DNA of 64,000 nt from Paenibacillus phoenicis. Lineage in GTDB: Bacteria > Bacillota > Bacilli > Paenibacillales > Paenibacillaceae. Of this stretch, positions 33,369 to 41,723 are shown piece after piece; the stretch's first letter is position 1, and each line of letters starts with the position of its first letter. The position numbers and the translations under genes were made by a program. The DNA lies in NCBI RefSeq assembly GCF_034718895.1, contig NZ_JAYERP010000001.1:1116001-1180000 (forward strand). Direction: 5' to 3'. The notes under the pieces are model-generated. The model worked only from the letters and a program-made list of their open reading frames with translations. It searched no databases and had not been told where the DNA came from.

Positions 33369-34319
33369 ATGACTCAAACCACAAACTACGATTGCATGAT
33401 CATTGGCGGCGGTATTGCCGGATTACAAGCCGCTATTCAGCTAGGCCGGTACTCGGTCCACAACGTACTGGTTATTGACGCGGGTTATGGAAGATCCACG
33501 TTATGCCGGCAATATCATAACCTGCTGGGGTTCCCGGAAGGTATTTCCGGGGAAGAACTGCGCAGTCGGGGGAGACGGCAAGCGGCGTCTTATGGCGTAA
33601 AGTTTGTGCAAGACACAATAACCGAAGCGAAGAAACGGGATGAGGGATTTCAAGTAAAAACATTAAGCGGCCAAACGTATTCAGGTCGAACCCTGCTGCT
33701 GGCGACCGGTGTGCTGGACCGTTTTCCCGATGTCCCCGGTTTGGTTCCAACGCTTGGGCTAAGCGTCTATGTCTGTCCGGATTGTGATGGGTACGAAATT
33801 GAGGGGCGGAAAACGGTATTAATGGGGGCAGGGGACACCGGTGCCAAGATGGCGCTGCTGCTCATCCAGCGGACCCGCGATTTAACCTATATTAATCATG
33901 AACAGACATCTGTCGCTGCGTCGCTCCTGAAGCAAATGGAGGAACAGGGGATTCGCTACGAGGAAGGGGCCATCGCCGAAGTCCAACAATCCGAAGGCTT
34001 TATCCGCAGCGTGAAATTACAGGATGGCCGGAGCTTTACAGCAGAACGGGGATTTATTGCGTTTGGCGGCAATGAGGTTCATTCTGGATTAGCCGCTCAA
34101 CTTGGCGTACGCATTTCCGAGAACCGTCATGTGGAGGCCAACCCCCGCACAAAGCAGACGAACGTCCCCGGCGTGTGGGTGGCTGGGGATCTAGGACTTC
34201 ATGCGGAACAGGTTAGCGTGGCCATGGGGGAAGGCTCAATTGCCGCAATTTGGATTCATAAAGCATTAAGTCCGTGCTATAATCAGTTGAACGGAGGGGA
34301 TGCAGAGGATGATTCTTGA
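33369..34319 (+). CDS. Thioredoxin-reductase-like NAD(P)/FAD oxidoreductase
   Basis: A 316-residue flavoprotein. FAD motif [17 protein letters not shown] at about 8-24, a redox-like pair CPDC (Cys136, Cys139) before DGYEIEG, NAD(P) motif [11 protein letters not shown], and a C-terminal FAD-contact [11 protein letters not shown]. The layout matches the low-molecular-weight thioredoxin reductase family, but the CPDCDGYE pattern belongs to a divergent branch whose partner is uncertain. It overlaps the ABM gene downstream. Confidence 0.87.
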   Translation: MTQTTNYDCMIIGGGIAGLQAAIQLGRYSVHNVLVIDAGYGRSTLCRQYHNLLGFPEGISGEELRSRGRRQAASYGVKFVQDTITEAKKRDEGFQVKTLSGQTYSGRTLLLATGVLDRFPDVPGLVPTLGLSVYVCPDCDGYEIEGRKTVLMGAGDTGAKMALLLIQRTRDLTYINHEQTSVAASLLKQMEEQGIRYEEGAIAEVQQSEGFIRSVKLQDGRSFTAERGFIAFGGNEVHSGLAAQLGVRISENRHVEANPRTKQTNVPGVWVAGDLGLHAEQVSVAMGEGSIAAIWIHKALSPCYNQLNGGDAEDDS

Positions 34320-34611
34320 AGTAGCTCAACTGCAAGTGAAGCCCGGAATGATTAATGATTTCGAAAGCCACTTCCGGAAGGCTTCCAAAATCATCAGCCG
34401 GGCGTCCGGTTATCTTGGACATGAGCTCCAAAAATGCGTAGAGACGGAGAATAAATATATTCTGCTCGTGCGTTGGCAATCCATTTCCGCACATGAGGTA
34501 GGTTTCCGTCAATCTCCGGAATATGAGGAATGGAAAGCGCTGCTTCATCCATTCTACGATCCCATGCCTACCGTGGAACACTACGTGCAAATCAAGCATG
34601 AAACGGAGTAG
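34309..34611 (+). CDS. Antibiotic biosynthesis monooxygenase (ABM)-domain protein
   Basis: A 100-residue ferredoxin-like alpha/beta-fold protein: [61 protein letters not shown] and the terminal [14 protein letters not shown] proteins are cofactor-free oxygenases or haem-degrading enzymes; the Asn/Trp/His haem-degradation triad of IsdG is not evident. ATG at 34309 is preferred over 34300 because GGAGG is only 2 bases before the latter. It overlaps the flavoprotein by 11 bases, suggesting a reductase-oxygenase pair. Confidence 0.85.
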   Translation: MILEVAQLQVKPGMINDFESHFRKASKIISRASGYLGHELQKCVETENKYILLVRWQSISAHEVGFRQSPEYEEWKALLHPFYDPMPTVEHYVQIKHETE

Positions 34612-34622
34612 GAGGAAAGAGA

Positions 34623-34751
34623 ATGGAAGAAATCATTTGGCGGCAGCTTGAATTCGGGACGGCGATTTATCGATATTCTGAAGGTGCTCGAGGAACAGCC
34701 ACAGCAGGTGAAGGCAGAGCTATGTATAACAAAATTATTCAAGGACTGTGA
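34623..34751 (+). CDS. Possible 42-residue peptide
   Basis: A short frame starting MEEIIWRQLEF and ending MYNKIIQGL with a very good ribosome site (GGAGG, 7 bases from the ATG) only 11 bases after the ABM stop. No family recognised. A competing, ribosome-site-poor frame upstream of the GNAT gene overlaps it and also looks protein-like. One of the two may therefore be a frameshifted relic of a larger gene. Confidence 0.4.
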   Translation: MEEIIWRQLEFGTAIYRYSEGARGTATAGEGRAMYNKIIQGL

Positions 34752-34761
34752 GCATGTACAT

Positions 34762-35277
34762 ATGACGGAACATTTCGACTATATCATTGAAGATGCAACG
34801 CTTGAGGACTTGCCGGCGATCGTGGCGATTTACAATGAAACGATCGCTGGACGCATGGTTACCGCCGATTTGGAGCCGGTGACCGTTGACGCCAGACGGA
34901 AGTGGTTTGATGAGCATTCGCCCGATTTCCGGCCGCTTTTGGTTATGAAATCCGGGGGGAAGGTCATCGCCTGGCTCAGCTTTCAGTCCTTCTATGGGCG
35001 ACCGGCCTATAACGGCACGGCCGAGATCAGTATTTATATCACAGAAGCCTACCGTTCCCGCGGAATCGGAGGGATCTTGTTAAATCGATCCTTTGCGATT
35101 TGCCCTGAGATTGGTGTCCATACGCTGCTTGGGTTTGTGTTTAGTCACAACGAGCCGAGCCTTAAGCTCCTTAGTAAATTCGGCTTCGAGCGTTGGGCGC
35201 ATTTGCCCCGCGTGGCCAATTTAGACGGCGTGGAACGGGATCTCGTTATTTTGGGGAAACGGGTTGTTGAGGCTTAA
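34762..35277 (+). CDS. GNAT N-acetyltransferase (phosphinothricin acetyltransferase-like)
   Basis: A 171-residue acetyl-CoA-dependent acetyltransferase. Motif B/A region: VIAWLSFQSFYGRPAYNGTAEISIYI, then the acetyl-CoA loop YRSRGIGGILL, then LLGFVFSHNEPSLKLLSKFGF. This is the pattern of the Pat/Bar branch that acetylates amino-acid-like amines, though the substrate here is unknown. ATG at 34762 is the first in-frame start with sense for the family; an upstream in-frame extension to 34648 overlaps the short peptide. Confidence 0.87.
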   Translation: MTEHFDYIIEDATLEDLPAIVAIYNETIAGRMVTADLEPVTVDARRKWFDEHSPDFRPLLVMKSGGKVIAWLSFQSFYGRPAYNGTAEISIYITEAYRSRGIGGILLNRSFAICPEIGVHTLLGFVFSHNEPSLKLLSKFGFERWAHLPRVANLDGVERDLVILGKRVVEA

Positions 35278-35307
35278 TATGCTTTTGGGGAATGGGGATC
35301 AAATCAT

Positions 35308-35916
35308 TTGAACGAATGGGTTAAGGAAATCACGGACTGGTTTTTGGAGACGACTCAGTTAGGCGGGTACTCCATCCTGCTTTTTACGATCCCACTCGCC
35401 GTTGTGCAGGGAGTTTTTGGTTTTTTTCCGTTTGCCACGATCGTGATGTTGCATCTCTCCCTGCTGGGGATTGCGAACGGTTTATTAGCCAGTTGGATTG
35501 CCGGTACGGCGGCAGGGATGGTTGTTTACCTGATGTGCAGATATTTTTTTGCTGATTGGTTTAACCGCAGGTGGTTGGCTAAGCTGCAAAAATACGAAAA
35601 ATGGCAAAAAGGGCTGGACCGCTATGGGGTGTGGGCAGTGATCTTTCTCCGCACGATTCCGATTATGCCAAACAATCTCATTTCGTTTATGTCGGCGGTT
35701 TCGAATTTAAAGCTCCGTTCTTATGTCTGGTCCAACCTGGTTGGGAATCTGTCAAGCATTTGGCTGTTCGGGATCTTAAGCGCATCGATTGTGTTTCCGG
35801 GGGTGAATCTTCAGGAGTTGATTCTCTCCTACGCCCTATTTTTGCTTGTGCTGGGCGTCGCCTTTGTCATTCGCAACCGGTTCCTATCCAAGACGAAAGA
35901 AGGCATGAGACCTTAG
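35308..35916 (+). CDS. TVP38/TMEM64 (DedA-superfamily) membrane protein
   Basis: A 202-residue membrane protein with about five hydrophobic segments and re-entrant loops characteristic of the VTT/SNARE-associated domain: GVFGFFPFATIVMLHLSLLG, AGTAAGMVVYLM and FLRTIPIMPNNLISFMSAVSNL. Family members flip or scramble phospholipids. Starts at a TTG preceded by a weak GGGGA site. Confidence 0.85.
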   Translation: MNEWVKEITDWFLETTQLGGYSILLFTIPLAVVQGVFGFFPFATIVMLHLSLLGIANGLLASWIAGTAAGMVVYLMCRYFFADWFNRRWLAKLQKYEKWQKGLDRYGVWAVIFLRTIPIMPNNLISFMSAVSNLKLRSYVWSNLVGNLSSIWLFGILSASIVFPGVNLQELILSYALFLLVLGVAFVIRNRFLSKTKEGMRP

Positions 35917-35980
35917 CATGGATCGACCGCTTTCCGGGATAAGCTACAGAGAGAATAAGATTGGATAGGGGGCGAGTCGT

Positions 35981-37219
35981 TTGAATACTCAGGAACAGGC
36001 TTTATCAGGAAAACCCGCGGCAGCACGGCGGAAGCTGCTGCTCAGCGCCGGGCTCAGCTGGATGTTTGATGCCATGGACGTCGGGATCATTTCGTTTATC
36101 GCTGCTGCCCTTGCGGTGGAATGGAGCTTAACGCCGCAGCAGACCGGCTTCTTTACGGCGATCAACTCCGTAGGGATGGCGTTTGGCGCAGCGATTGCCG
36201 GTTATATGGCGGACAAGTTTGGCCGCAAATCCGTGCTCCTGTGGACGCTGTTGATTTTCTCCATCGCCAGCGGTTTGTCAGCTGCCGCTACTAGCTTTGC
36301 CATGCTTTGTTTGCTTCGCTTTATTGCCGGCTTTGGACTTGGCGGGGAGCTGCCGGTCGCTTCCACACTGGTATCCGAATCGGTGTCGGTACAGGAACGC
36401 GGAAGATCCGTCGTGCTGCTGGAGAGCTTCTGGGCTGCCGGATGGATCGCTTCGGCGTTGATCTCGTATTTCGTCATCCCGGATTACGGATGGCAGGCCG
36501 CTTTTATCATCGGTGCCATACCTGCGTTATATGCGCTGTACTTGCGCAAATCAATCCAGGAGCCGGCCCGATTTAAAGCGCAGACGGGTCATCATCAAGG
36601 ACGAGGGCCTTCCTTCAGCGATAGGTTTAAGTCCGTTTGGGCTTCCCCGCACCGTCGTTCGACTGTGATGCTTTGGATTTTGTGGTTTACCGTCGTCTTT
36701 TCGTATTACGGCATGTTTCTGTGGCTGCCTTCGGTGATGGTGCTGAAAGGCTTCAGTCTGGTCAAAAGCTTTGAATACGTGCTGATCATGACACTGGCAC
36801 AATTACCGGGATACTTCACGGCCGCTTATTTCATTGAGAAGTTTGGGCGTAAATTTGTGCTGGTGCTGTATTTGCTGCTCACCGCAGCCAGCGCGGCCTG
36901 GTTTGGAAATGCGACTAGTGAGGGAATGCTGATTGCCGCTGGGATTTGCTTATCCTTCTTTAATCTTGGGGCATGGGGCGGCATGTACGCTTATACCCCG
37001 GAATTGTACCCGACGCGGGTGCGTTCGACCGGAGTCGGCTTGGCCGCTTCCTTTGGACGGATCGGCGGTATCATCGCTCCGTACTTGGTCGGCATGCTGG
37101 TCGCTCGCCACGTCGCCATCGGGGGAATCTTCTGGATGTTCTTCGTGACAATCGTCATTGGGGCACTGGCGGTGTTTTGGCTGGGGACCGAGACGCGGGG
37201 GAAGGAGCTGGCGGATTAA
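35981..37219 (+). CDS. niaP: MFS transporter, NiaP (niacin permease)-like
   Basis: A 412-residue, 12-helix transporter close to B. subtilis YceI/NiaP: GLSWMFDAMDVGIISFIAAAL, the motif GYMADKFGRKS after helix 2, GLGGELPVASTLVSESVSV and LLESFWAAGWIASALISYFVIP. NiaP imports nicotinate or nicotinamide for NAD synthesis. No NiaR-type operator or NAD gene is adjacent, so the substrate is by homology only. TTG start after AGGGGGCGAG. Confidence 0.82.
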   Translation: MNTQEQALSGKPAAARRKLLLSAGLSWMFDAMDVGIISFIAAALAVEWSLTPQQTGFFTAINSVGMAFGAAIAGYMADKFGRKSVLLWTLLIFSIASGLSAAATSFAMLCLLRFIAGFGLGGELPVASTLVSESVSVQERGRSVVLLESFWAAGWIASALISYFVIPDYGWQAAFIIGAIPALYALYLRKSIQEPARFKAQTGHHQGRGPSFSDRFKSVWASPHRRSTVMLWILWFTVVFSYYGMFLWLPSVMVLKGFSLVKSFEYVLIMTLAQLPGYFTAAYFIEKFGRKFVLVLYLLLTAASAAWFGNATSEGMLIAAGICLSFFNLGAWGGMYAYTPELYPTRVRSTGVGLAASFGRIGGIIAPYLVGMLVARHVAIGGIFWMFFVTIVIGALAVFWLGTETRGKELAD

Positions 37220-37264
37220 AAAAACAGCAAAATTGCTGCAGATCCGCAACAATTTTGCTGTTCA
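37219..37264. terminator. Bidirectional terminator
   Basis: AACAGCAAAATTG/CAATTTTGCTGTT stem lies between the NiaP-like gene and the convergent UPF0173 gene. Confidence 0.85.
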
Positions 37265-37273
37265 TCCGTTTAA

Positions 37274-37960
37274 TTAGAAGTTGTCCAGAGAATCGCCCGG
37301 CTTCAAGGCATGACCTGTAATGCCGATACGTGCGAGATCTGCGACAAATCGTTCCCCGTCCTGGGCGATTGCATCAAACGTATTGTAATGCACAGGGACA
37401 ACGTGCTTGGCGCCAATCCATTCAGCTGCGGTCAGAGCATCCTCCGGTCCCATGGTAAAATGGTCTCCAATCGGCAGGAATGCGAGATCGACCGGGCCGC
37501 GGGAGCTGACCAATTTCATATCGCTGAACAGGGCGGTATCTCCGGCATGATATATGGCTGTTCCGTCAATATCGAGCAGGATCCCTGCCGCCACGCCAAG
37601 ATATACATTTACGCCGTTTTGGTTGACGGACGAGCTGTGCAGCGCAGGCACCCATTTTAATTTACCGAACGGGAACGTGCGGGAGCCGCCAAGGTTCATG
37701 CCGACCGTTTGCAGTCCGCTGCCAGCAAAATAATCGGCCAGCTCGACAATGGCGATAATCGGCGCGTTGTTTCGCCGGGCGATGCTTTCCGCATCTGCGA
37801 TGTGATCGGAATGACCATGGGTCAGAAGCACGTAATCGACTTGAATGTCATCGGCTGAGGCTGCGGCCGCCGGATTCCCGGTGAGAAATGGATCGATGAT
37901 CAAACGATGCTTCCCTGTGTCCACCAGGATGCAGGAATGTCCCAAATAAGTAACTTTCAT
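37274..37960 (-). CDS. UPF0173 metal-dependent hydrolase (YtkL-like, beta-lactamase fold)
   Basis: A 228-residue metallo-beta-lactamase-fold protein: MKVTYLGHSC start, metal motif THGHSDHI at about 53-60, HAGDTALFSDM and the terminal VPVHYNTF. Substrate unknown; family is widespread. The ATG at 37960 has GAGGTGA 7 bases upstream; extension to 38050 is not supported. Confidence 0.92.
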   Translation of the reverse strand: MKVTYLGHSCILVDTGKHRLIIDPFLTGNPAAAASADDIQVDYVLLTHGHSDHIADAESIARRNNAPIIAIVELADYFAGSGLQTVGMNLGGSRTFPFGKLKWVPALHSSSVNQNGVNVYLGVAAGILLDIDGTAIYHAGDTALFSDMKLVSSRGPVDLAFLPIGDHFTMGPEDALTAAEWIGAKHVVPVHYNTFDAIAQDGERFVADLARIGITGHALKPGDSLDNF

Positions 37961-38160
37961 AGCAATCACCTCATGTGGAAATATATCCTTCTCGTTTATT
38001 ATAGCTGCCTTGGACAAGCAAGTCACATCTTGCGGGAGGAGGTGCTGCATAAACGCAAGGAAATCCCATATGATTGTGATTGGGATGGGGCGGCTTGAGC
38101 AGGCTCGCGAATGAGGTCTGATCCAGTAAGGACCTTGCGCAAAAAAAGGAGGAGATTGAT

Positions 38161-38799
38161 GTGAAAATCGAAGTGTGGTCGGACTTTGGCTGTCCGTTTT
38201 GCTACATCGGCAAGCGTCGCCTGGAAAGGGCGTTGGAATTATTTGGTCATCGGGATGAGATCGAACTCGTTTACCGCAGCTTTGAACTGGATCCGGGTGC
38301 CCCTAAGGATACGGAGTCGAGCATCCATGAATTGTTAGCGGTGAAATACGGCCTCAGCCTGGAGCAGGCGCAGGAATCAAACCGCAATGTTGCGCAGCAG
38401 GCTCAAACGGAAGGGTTAACGTATAACTTTGATACGATCATTCCTACAAATACGTTTGATGCTCATCGATTAGCGCATTATGCCGGAGAGCAGGGCAAGG
38501 CGAAGGAGATGACGGAGCGGTTGTTCCGGGCTTATTTTACGGATTCGCTGCATATCGGGGACCGGGAAACACTGGTTCGTTTGGCGGAAGAGGTTGGCTT
38601 GGAAGGCACAGCCGTCCGGGAAGTGCTGGAGCAAAATACGTATGCCGACGCTGTCCGCGAGGATGAGAACGAAGCAAGAAGACTTGGGATTCGCGGCGTA
38701 CCGTTCTTTGTGCTGCGCGGTAAGTATGCGGTGTCGGGGGCACAGCCGTTGGAAATTTTTCAAGGGGCATTGTTACGAGCATGGGAAGATCGGTCTTAA
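38161..38799 (+). CDS. FrnE-like DsbA-family dithiol oxidoreductase
   Basis: A 212-residue cytosolic DsbA-fold protein. Thioredoxin motif CPFC (Cys11, Cys14) in WSDFGCPFCYIGKRRLE, helical insertion (about 60-150), and the cis-Pro loop GVPFFVLRGKYAVSGAQ. Related proteins act as disulfide isomerases in stress responses. GTG start with AAGGAGGAG upstream. Confidence 0.92.
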   Translation: MKIEVWSDFGCPFCYIGKRRLERALELFGHRDEIELVYRSFELDPGAPKDTESSIHELLAVKYGLSLEQAQESNRNVAQQAQTEGLTYNFDTIIPTNTFDAHRLAHYAGEQGKAKEMTERLFRAYFTDSLHIGDRETLVRLAEEVGLEGTAVREVLEQNTYADAVREDENEARRLGIRGVPFFVLRGKYAVSGAQPLEIFQGALLRAWEDRS

Positions 38800-38830
38800 T
38801 ATCGATTTAGAAAATAAGAAAATGCAAAAA

Positions 38831-38854
38831 ACGCTGATCCCTAAGGATCAGCGT
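38831..38854. terminator. Hairpin after the FrnE-like gene
   Basis: A perfect 10-bp stem ACGCTGATCC/GGATCAGCGT. The T-run is on the minus strand (from the A6 at its left), while on the plus strand it is followed only by CTCGTTCTG. Plus-strand termination is thus likely weak. Confidence 0.55.
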
Positions 38855-38891
38855 CTCGTTCTGCGAACAAAATAAAAAAATAAATTAATTG

Positions 38892-38920
38892 TTGTATAAA
38901 CTAATGAACTGTGGTAAAAT
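38892..38920 (+). promoter_or_regulatory. Candidate SigA-type promoter before the sigma factor gene
   Basis: TTGTAT and TAAAAT separated by 17 bases, about 140 bases before the sigma gene. The following leader is AT-rich without a recognised motif. Confidence 0.45.
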
Positions 38921-39059
38921 GACGGATAGCCAATCACAAAAAACTCACGCAATAATCTCCTCAATAATAGCATAAAATCAATCATTTGTCAAATGGATTT
39001 ACGGTTTTAGAGATATAGAGTGGTTTTCGCATTTAATTTTTAGGGTGGGGGTCTGGAAG

Positions 39060-39953
39060 ATGACAGAGGACTTGAAGAATAATGAATTGGATTACACCGA
39101 TGATCTGACGTTACCGCCAGGAATTAAAATCGATGACCCGGTCAGAATGTATCTGAAGGAAATCGGGCGCGTGCCTCTGTTATCCGCAGAGGAGGAAATC
39201 GAGCTTGCGCAGCGCATCGAGAACGGGGATGAGGAAGCGAAGCGCCGATTGGCTGAAGCGAATCTCAGATTGGTGGTCAGCATTGCCCGTCGTTATGTTG
39301 GGCGCGGGATGGTTTTCCTGGACCTGATTCAAGAGGGCAATATGGGCCTGATCAAAGCGGTGGAGAAGTTCGATTATTCGAAAGGGTTCAAGTTCAGTAC
39401 TTACGCCACCTGGTGGATTCGTCAAGCGATTACCCGTGCGATAGCAGACCAAGCCCGAACGATCCGAATACCGGTGCATATGGTGGAAACCATTAATAAA
39501 CTGATCCGTGTCTCCCGGCAGTTGCTTCAGGAGATCGGACGCGAGCCGACTCCGGAGGAGATTGCGAAGGAGATGGATTTGACGCCGGATAAGGTGCGGG
39601 AGATTATGAAAATCGCTCAGGAACCGGTATCGTTGGAAACGCCGATCGGGGAAGAGAACGATTCGAACCTCGGCGATTTTATCGAAGATCACGATGCTCC
39701 GGCTCCGGCAGAAGCTGCGGCCTATGAATTATTGAAGGAGCAGCTGGAAGAAGTGTTGGATACACTGACCGAGCGTGAGGAAAATGTCCTTCGGCTGCGT
39801 TTTGGTATGGATGACGGCCGGACGCGGACATTGGAAGAGGTTGGCAAGGAGTTTGGTGTTACGCGCGAACGGATTCGCCAGATCGAAGCCAAAGCGCTGC
39901 GCAAACTTCGGCATCCAAGCCGCAGCAAGCGGCTGAAAGATTTTATGGAATAA
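39060..39953 (+). CDS. SigA-like primary-type sigma factor lacking region 1.1
   Basis: A 297-residue RNA polymerase sigma-70 factor. Regions 1.2 ([19 protein letters not shown]), 2 ([27 protein letters not shown] and [17 protein letters not shown]), 3 and 4 ([39 protein letters not shown]) are all nearly identical in pattern to vegetative SigA. The roughly 70-80-residue region 1.1, which blocks DNA binding by free sigma, is absent. It is either a second primary-type sigma factor or the only one with an unusual N-terminus. ATG at 39060 chosen; a GTG at 39045 is possible. An IS91-type element follows directly. Confidence 0.93.
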   Translation: MTEDLKNNELDYTDDLTLPPGIKIDDPVRMYLKEIGRVPLLSAEEEIELAQRIENGDEEAKRRLAEANLRLVVSIARRYVGRGMVFLDLIQEGNMGLIKAVEKFDYSKGFKFSTYATWWIRQAITRAIADQARTIRIPVHMVETINKLIRVSRQLLQEIGREPTPEEIAKEMDLTPDKVREIMKIAQEPVSLETPIGEENDSNLGDFIEDHDAPAPAEAAAYELLKEQLEEVLDTLTEREENVLRLRFGMDDGRTRTLEEVGKEFGVTRERIRQIEAKALRKLRHPSRSKRLKDFME

Positions 39954-39960
39954 CATGGTA

Positions 39961-39993
39961 AGCTCCCTAAGGGTTCCCTTAGGGAGCTTTTTT
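39961..39993 (+). terminator. Terminator after the sigma factor gene
   Basis: AGCTCCCTAAGGG/CCCTTAGGGAGCT stem followed by T7. Confidence 0.93.
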
Positions 39994-40068
39994 TACATTA
40001 TAGAATTTATAAATTTTGGGGTGGGAGCAGGTCTTCCGCCTGATTTCTGTTTTTGGTAAGGTTAGGAT

Positions 40069-41331
40069 ATGGAGACGAACATTTTGAAACGAATCTTCTT
40101 TGATGAGCGAGGGCACTGGGATCGGTTTGTGGCAAAACATGGTGGCAAGCTGCGTGCCAATGTGCGGAAGGAAGTAGAGAAGTTCCGTCGATGCGGGGAT
40201 CCCAGAAACGGTTTTAAGCTGATGGTATGTGAAGGATGTCATGACCTATGGCTCGTTCCGTATCGTTGTAAAGGAAGATTCTGTACGACCTGTTCATGCG
40301 GAGAAACAGAGGAATGGGCACGTCTCCTGGAACAAGATGTATTCCAAGTCAACCACCGCCATGTCGTCTTCACGATCGACGAAGGATTACGGGAAATCTT
40401 TCTGCTCCATCGGGCAAAATTACTCAAAGAATTTATGGATGAAGCGGTACGCTTAGTCAAAGAACATTTTGAGAAGAAACATAAGGTAACTCCCGGAATC
40501 GTAGCCGGGTTGCATACGTTTGGGGCACGGCTTAACTTCAATCCTCATGTACATATGCTTGTAACGATGGGAGGAATGAAGAAGACCGGCGAGTGGAAAA
40601 CATACGATTTTATTCCGTTCGAGATGCTGCGTAAGCAATGGCAGACGGTTGTTTTGAAGCTGATTCGTCGAAAGTTAAGTGAACAAGAGAAAAAGCAAGT
40701 GCAGTCCCGTTTGCAAAAAGCTTACTGCGAGAACGGAGAAGGCTTTTATGTGCATGCTCCGAAACAGAAAGGGAACGTCAAGCAGCAACTCGGGTATATC
40801 GGGCGATACATGAGAAGACCAGCGATAGCGGTTAGCCGGATCGAAGCGTATGACGGAGAAAAGGTGACATTTCGTTACCGGGATAAGAATGACGGGGAAG
40901 AGAAGACCGAGACGATTTCGGTAGAAGAATTTATGGGTAGACTTGTGCGGCATATTCCGGATGAAAACTTCAAAACGATCCGTTACTACGGGGTTTATTC
41001 GCGGCGGATCAAGAGCCTGTGCAAGAAGTTAGTCAGTGAGTGGCAAAAAGCCGCGAGAAGATGGATTGTCAAGGCAAAGCGGATATTAAAACGCAGAACG
41101 TGGAGTGAACGGATCAAGGAGCAGACGGGGAAGCCGCCATGTTGCCCAAAATGCGAAAGTTATTACGAATACAAGGGAGAAGCCTGCCTTGAGGATGGGA
41201 AGTTGAAGGTGAAGTACGCGGTGTGCTCCACCTCAAAGGCATGTCTGGAGAGGATGATTCGGGATGTCGCCGGTGTCAAAGAAACGAAAGGTAGCGAAGA
41301 AAAAGAAAAAGCCGCAAAGCGGGCTGCATAG
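40069..41331 (+). CDS. IS91-family Y2 transposase
   Basis: A 420-residue rolling-circle (HUH) transposase. N-terminal zinc-binding domain (CEGCHDLWLVPYRCKGRFCTTC pattern, about 54-76), HUH metal motif NPHVHMLV (His160, His162), and paired catalytic tyrosines in YIGRYMRR (Tyr243, Tyr247). A C-terminal cysteine pair, CCPKC, follows near residue 365. Full length and without visible frameshift, so it may be active. It nicks single-stranded DNA at the element's origin end and moves without target duplication. Confidence 0.93.
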   Translation: METNILKRIFFDERGHWDRFVAKHGGKLRANVRKEVEKFRRCGDPRNGFKLMVCEGCHDLWLVPYRCKGRFCTTCSCGETEEWARLLEQDVFQVNHRHVVFTIDEGLREIFLLHRAKLLKEFMDEAVRLVKEHFEKKHKVTPGIVAGLHTFGARLNFNPHVHMLVTMGGMKKTGEWKTYDFIPFEMLRKQWQTVVLKLIRRKLSEQEKKQVQSRLQKAYCENGEGFYVHAPKQKGNVKQQLGYIGRYMRRPAIAVSRIEAYDGEKVTFRYRDKNDGEEKTETISVEEFMGRLVRHIPDENFKTIRYYGVYSRRIKSLCKKLVSEWQKAARRWIVKAKRILKRRTWSERIKEQTGKPPCCPKCESYYEYKGEACLEDGKLKVKYAVCSTSKACLERMIRDVAGVKETKGSEEKEKAAKRAA

Positions 41332-41539
41332 CAAAGCGAAAGTAACCTACATTTGTCTTCAATGTCATACAACAGAAGAGATTCCGCTGAATGTCGTTCG
41401 GAATTTCGATGCGATGGATGATGGAGATCCAACCGTACCTCCGCAATTCAGCTGCGAAGAATGTGGAGGAGGCATGTACCCGGAATATTACGAGGGAATT
41501 CATGGTTACGAGTACAGGATTAGCGATGTAAGAAAATAG
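41264..41539 (+). CDS. Zinc-ribbon protein overlapping the IS91 transposase
   Basis: A 91-residue protein in another frame, starting inside the last 68 bases of the transposase gene, with GGAGAGG upstream. The N-terminus is a run of basic residues (SKKRKVAKKKKK). Two cysteine pairs, CLQC and CEEC, about 35 residues apart, would form a zinc ribbon. It ends just before the element's right-end hairpin, so it is a passenger of the element. It may help the transposase bind DNA or the origin end, which is an inference. Confidence 0.7.
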   Translation: MSPVSKKRKVAKKKKKPQSGLHSKAKVTYICLQCHTTEEIPLNVVRNFDAMDDGDPTVPPQFSCEECGGGMYPEYYEGIHGYEYRISDVRK

Positions 41540-41634
41540 CCGGGTATAAGTTTTTCTCCCACACCCGGCCATTTTACACGTATGAACTCAGTTGAACGAA
41601 CTTAAAAGGACGCCGCCAGGCGTTTTTCTTAAAA

Positions 41635-41660
41635 GATATCAGGATTGGCATCCTGATATC
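41635..41660. repeat. Perfect 11-bp inverted repeat
   Basis: GATATCAGGAT, loop TGGC, ATCCTGATATC. It is flanked by two smaller hairpins with plus-strand T-runs (41610-41627 and 41704-41721). It lies in the gap between the IS91 element and the serine protease gene. Function unknown. Confidence 0.7.
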
Positions 41661-41723
41661 GCAAGAAAAATTTCCTCTAAACGCGGTCTGTCTACTTTGA
41701 ATGTACGTCGATAGACGTTTTTC

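Larger units (their letters stand above)
39998..41583 (+). mobile_element. IS91-family insertion element (boundaries approximate)
   Basis: The transposase and an overlapping small ORF lie between a left flank with GGGGTGGGAG at about 40018 and a right hairpin at 41541-41568 (GCCGGGT/ACCCGGC with CTCCCAC inside). A GAAC tetranucleotide, the usual IS91 target type, occurs just right at 41584. IS91 elements lack true terminal inverted repeats, so the ends cannot be fixed by eye. Confidence 0.6.
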
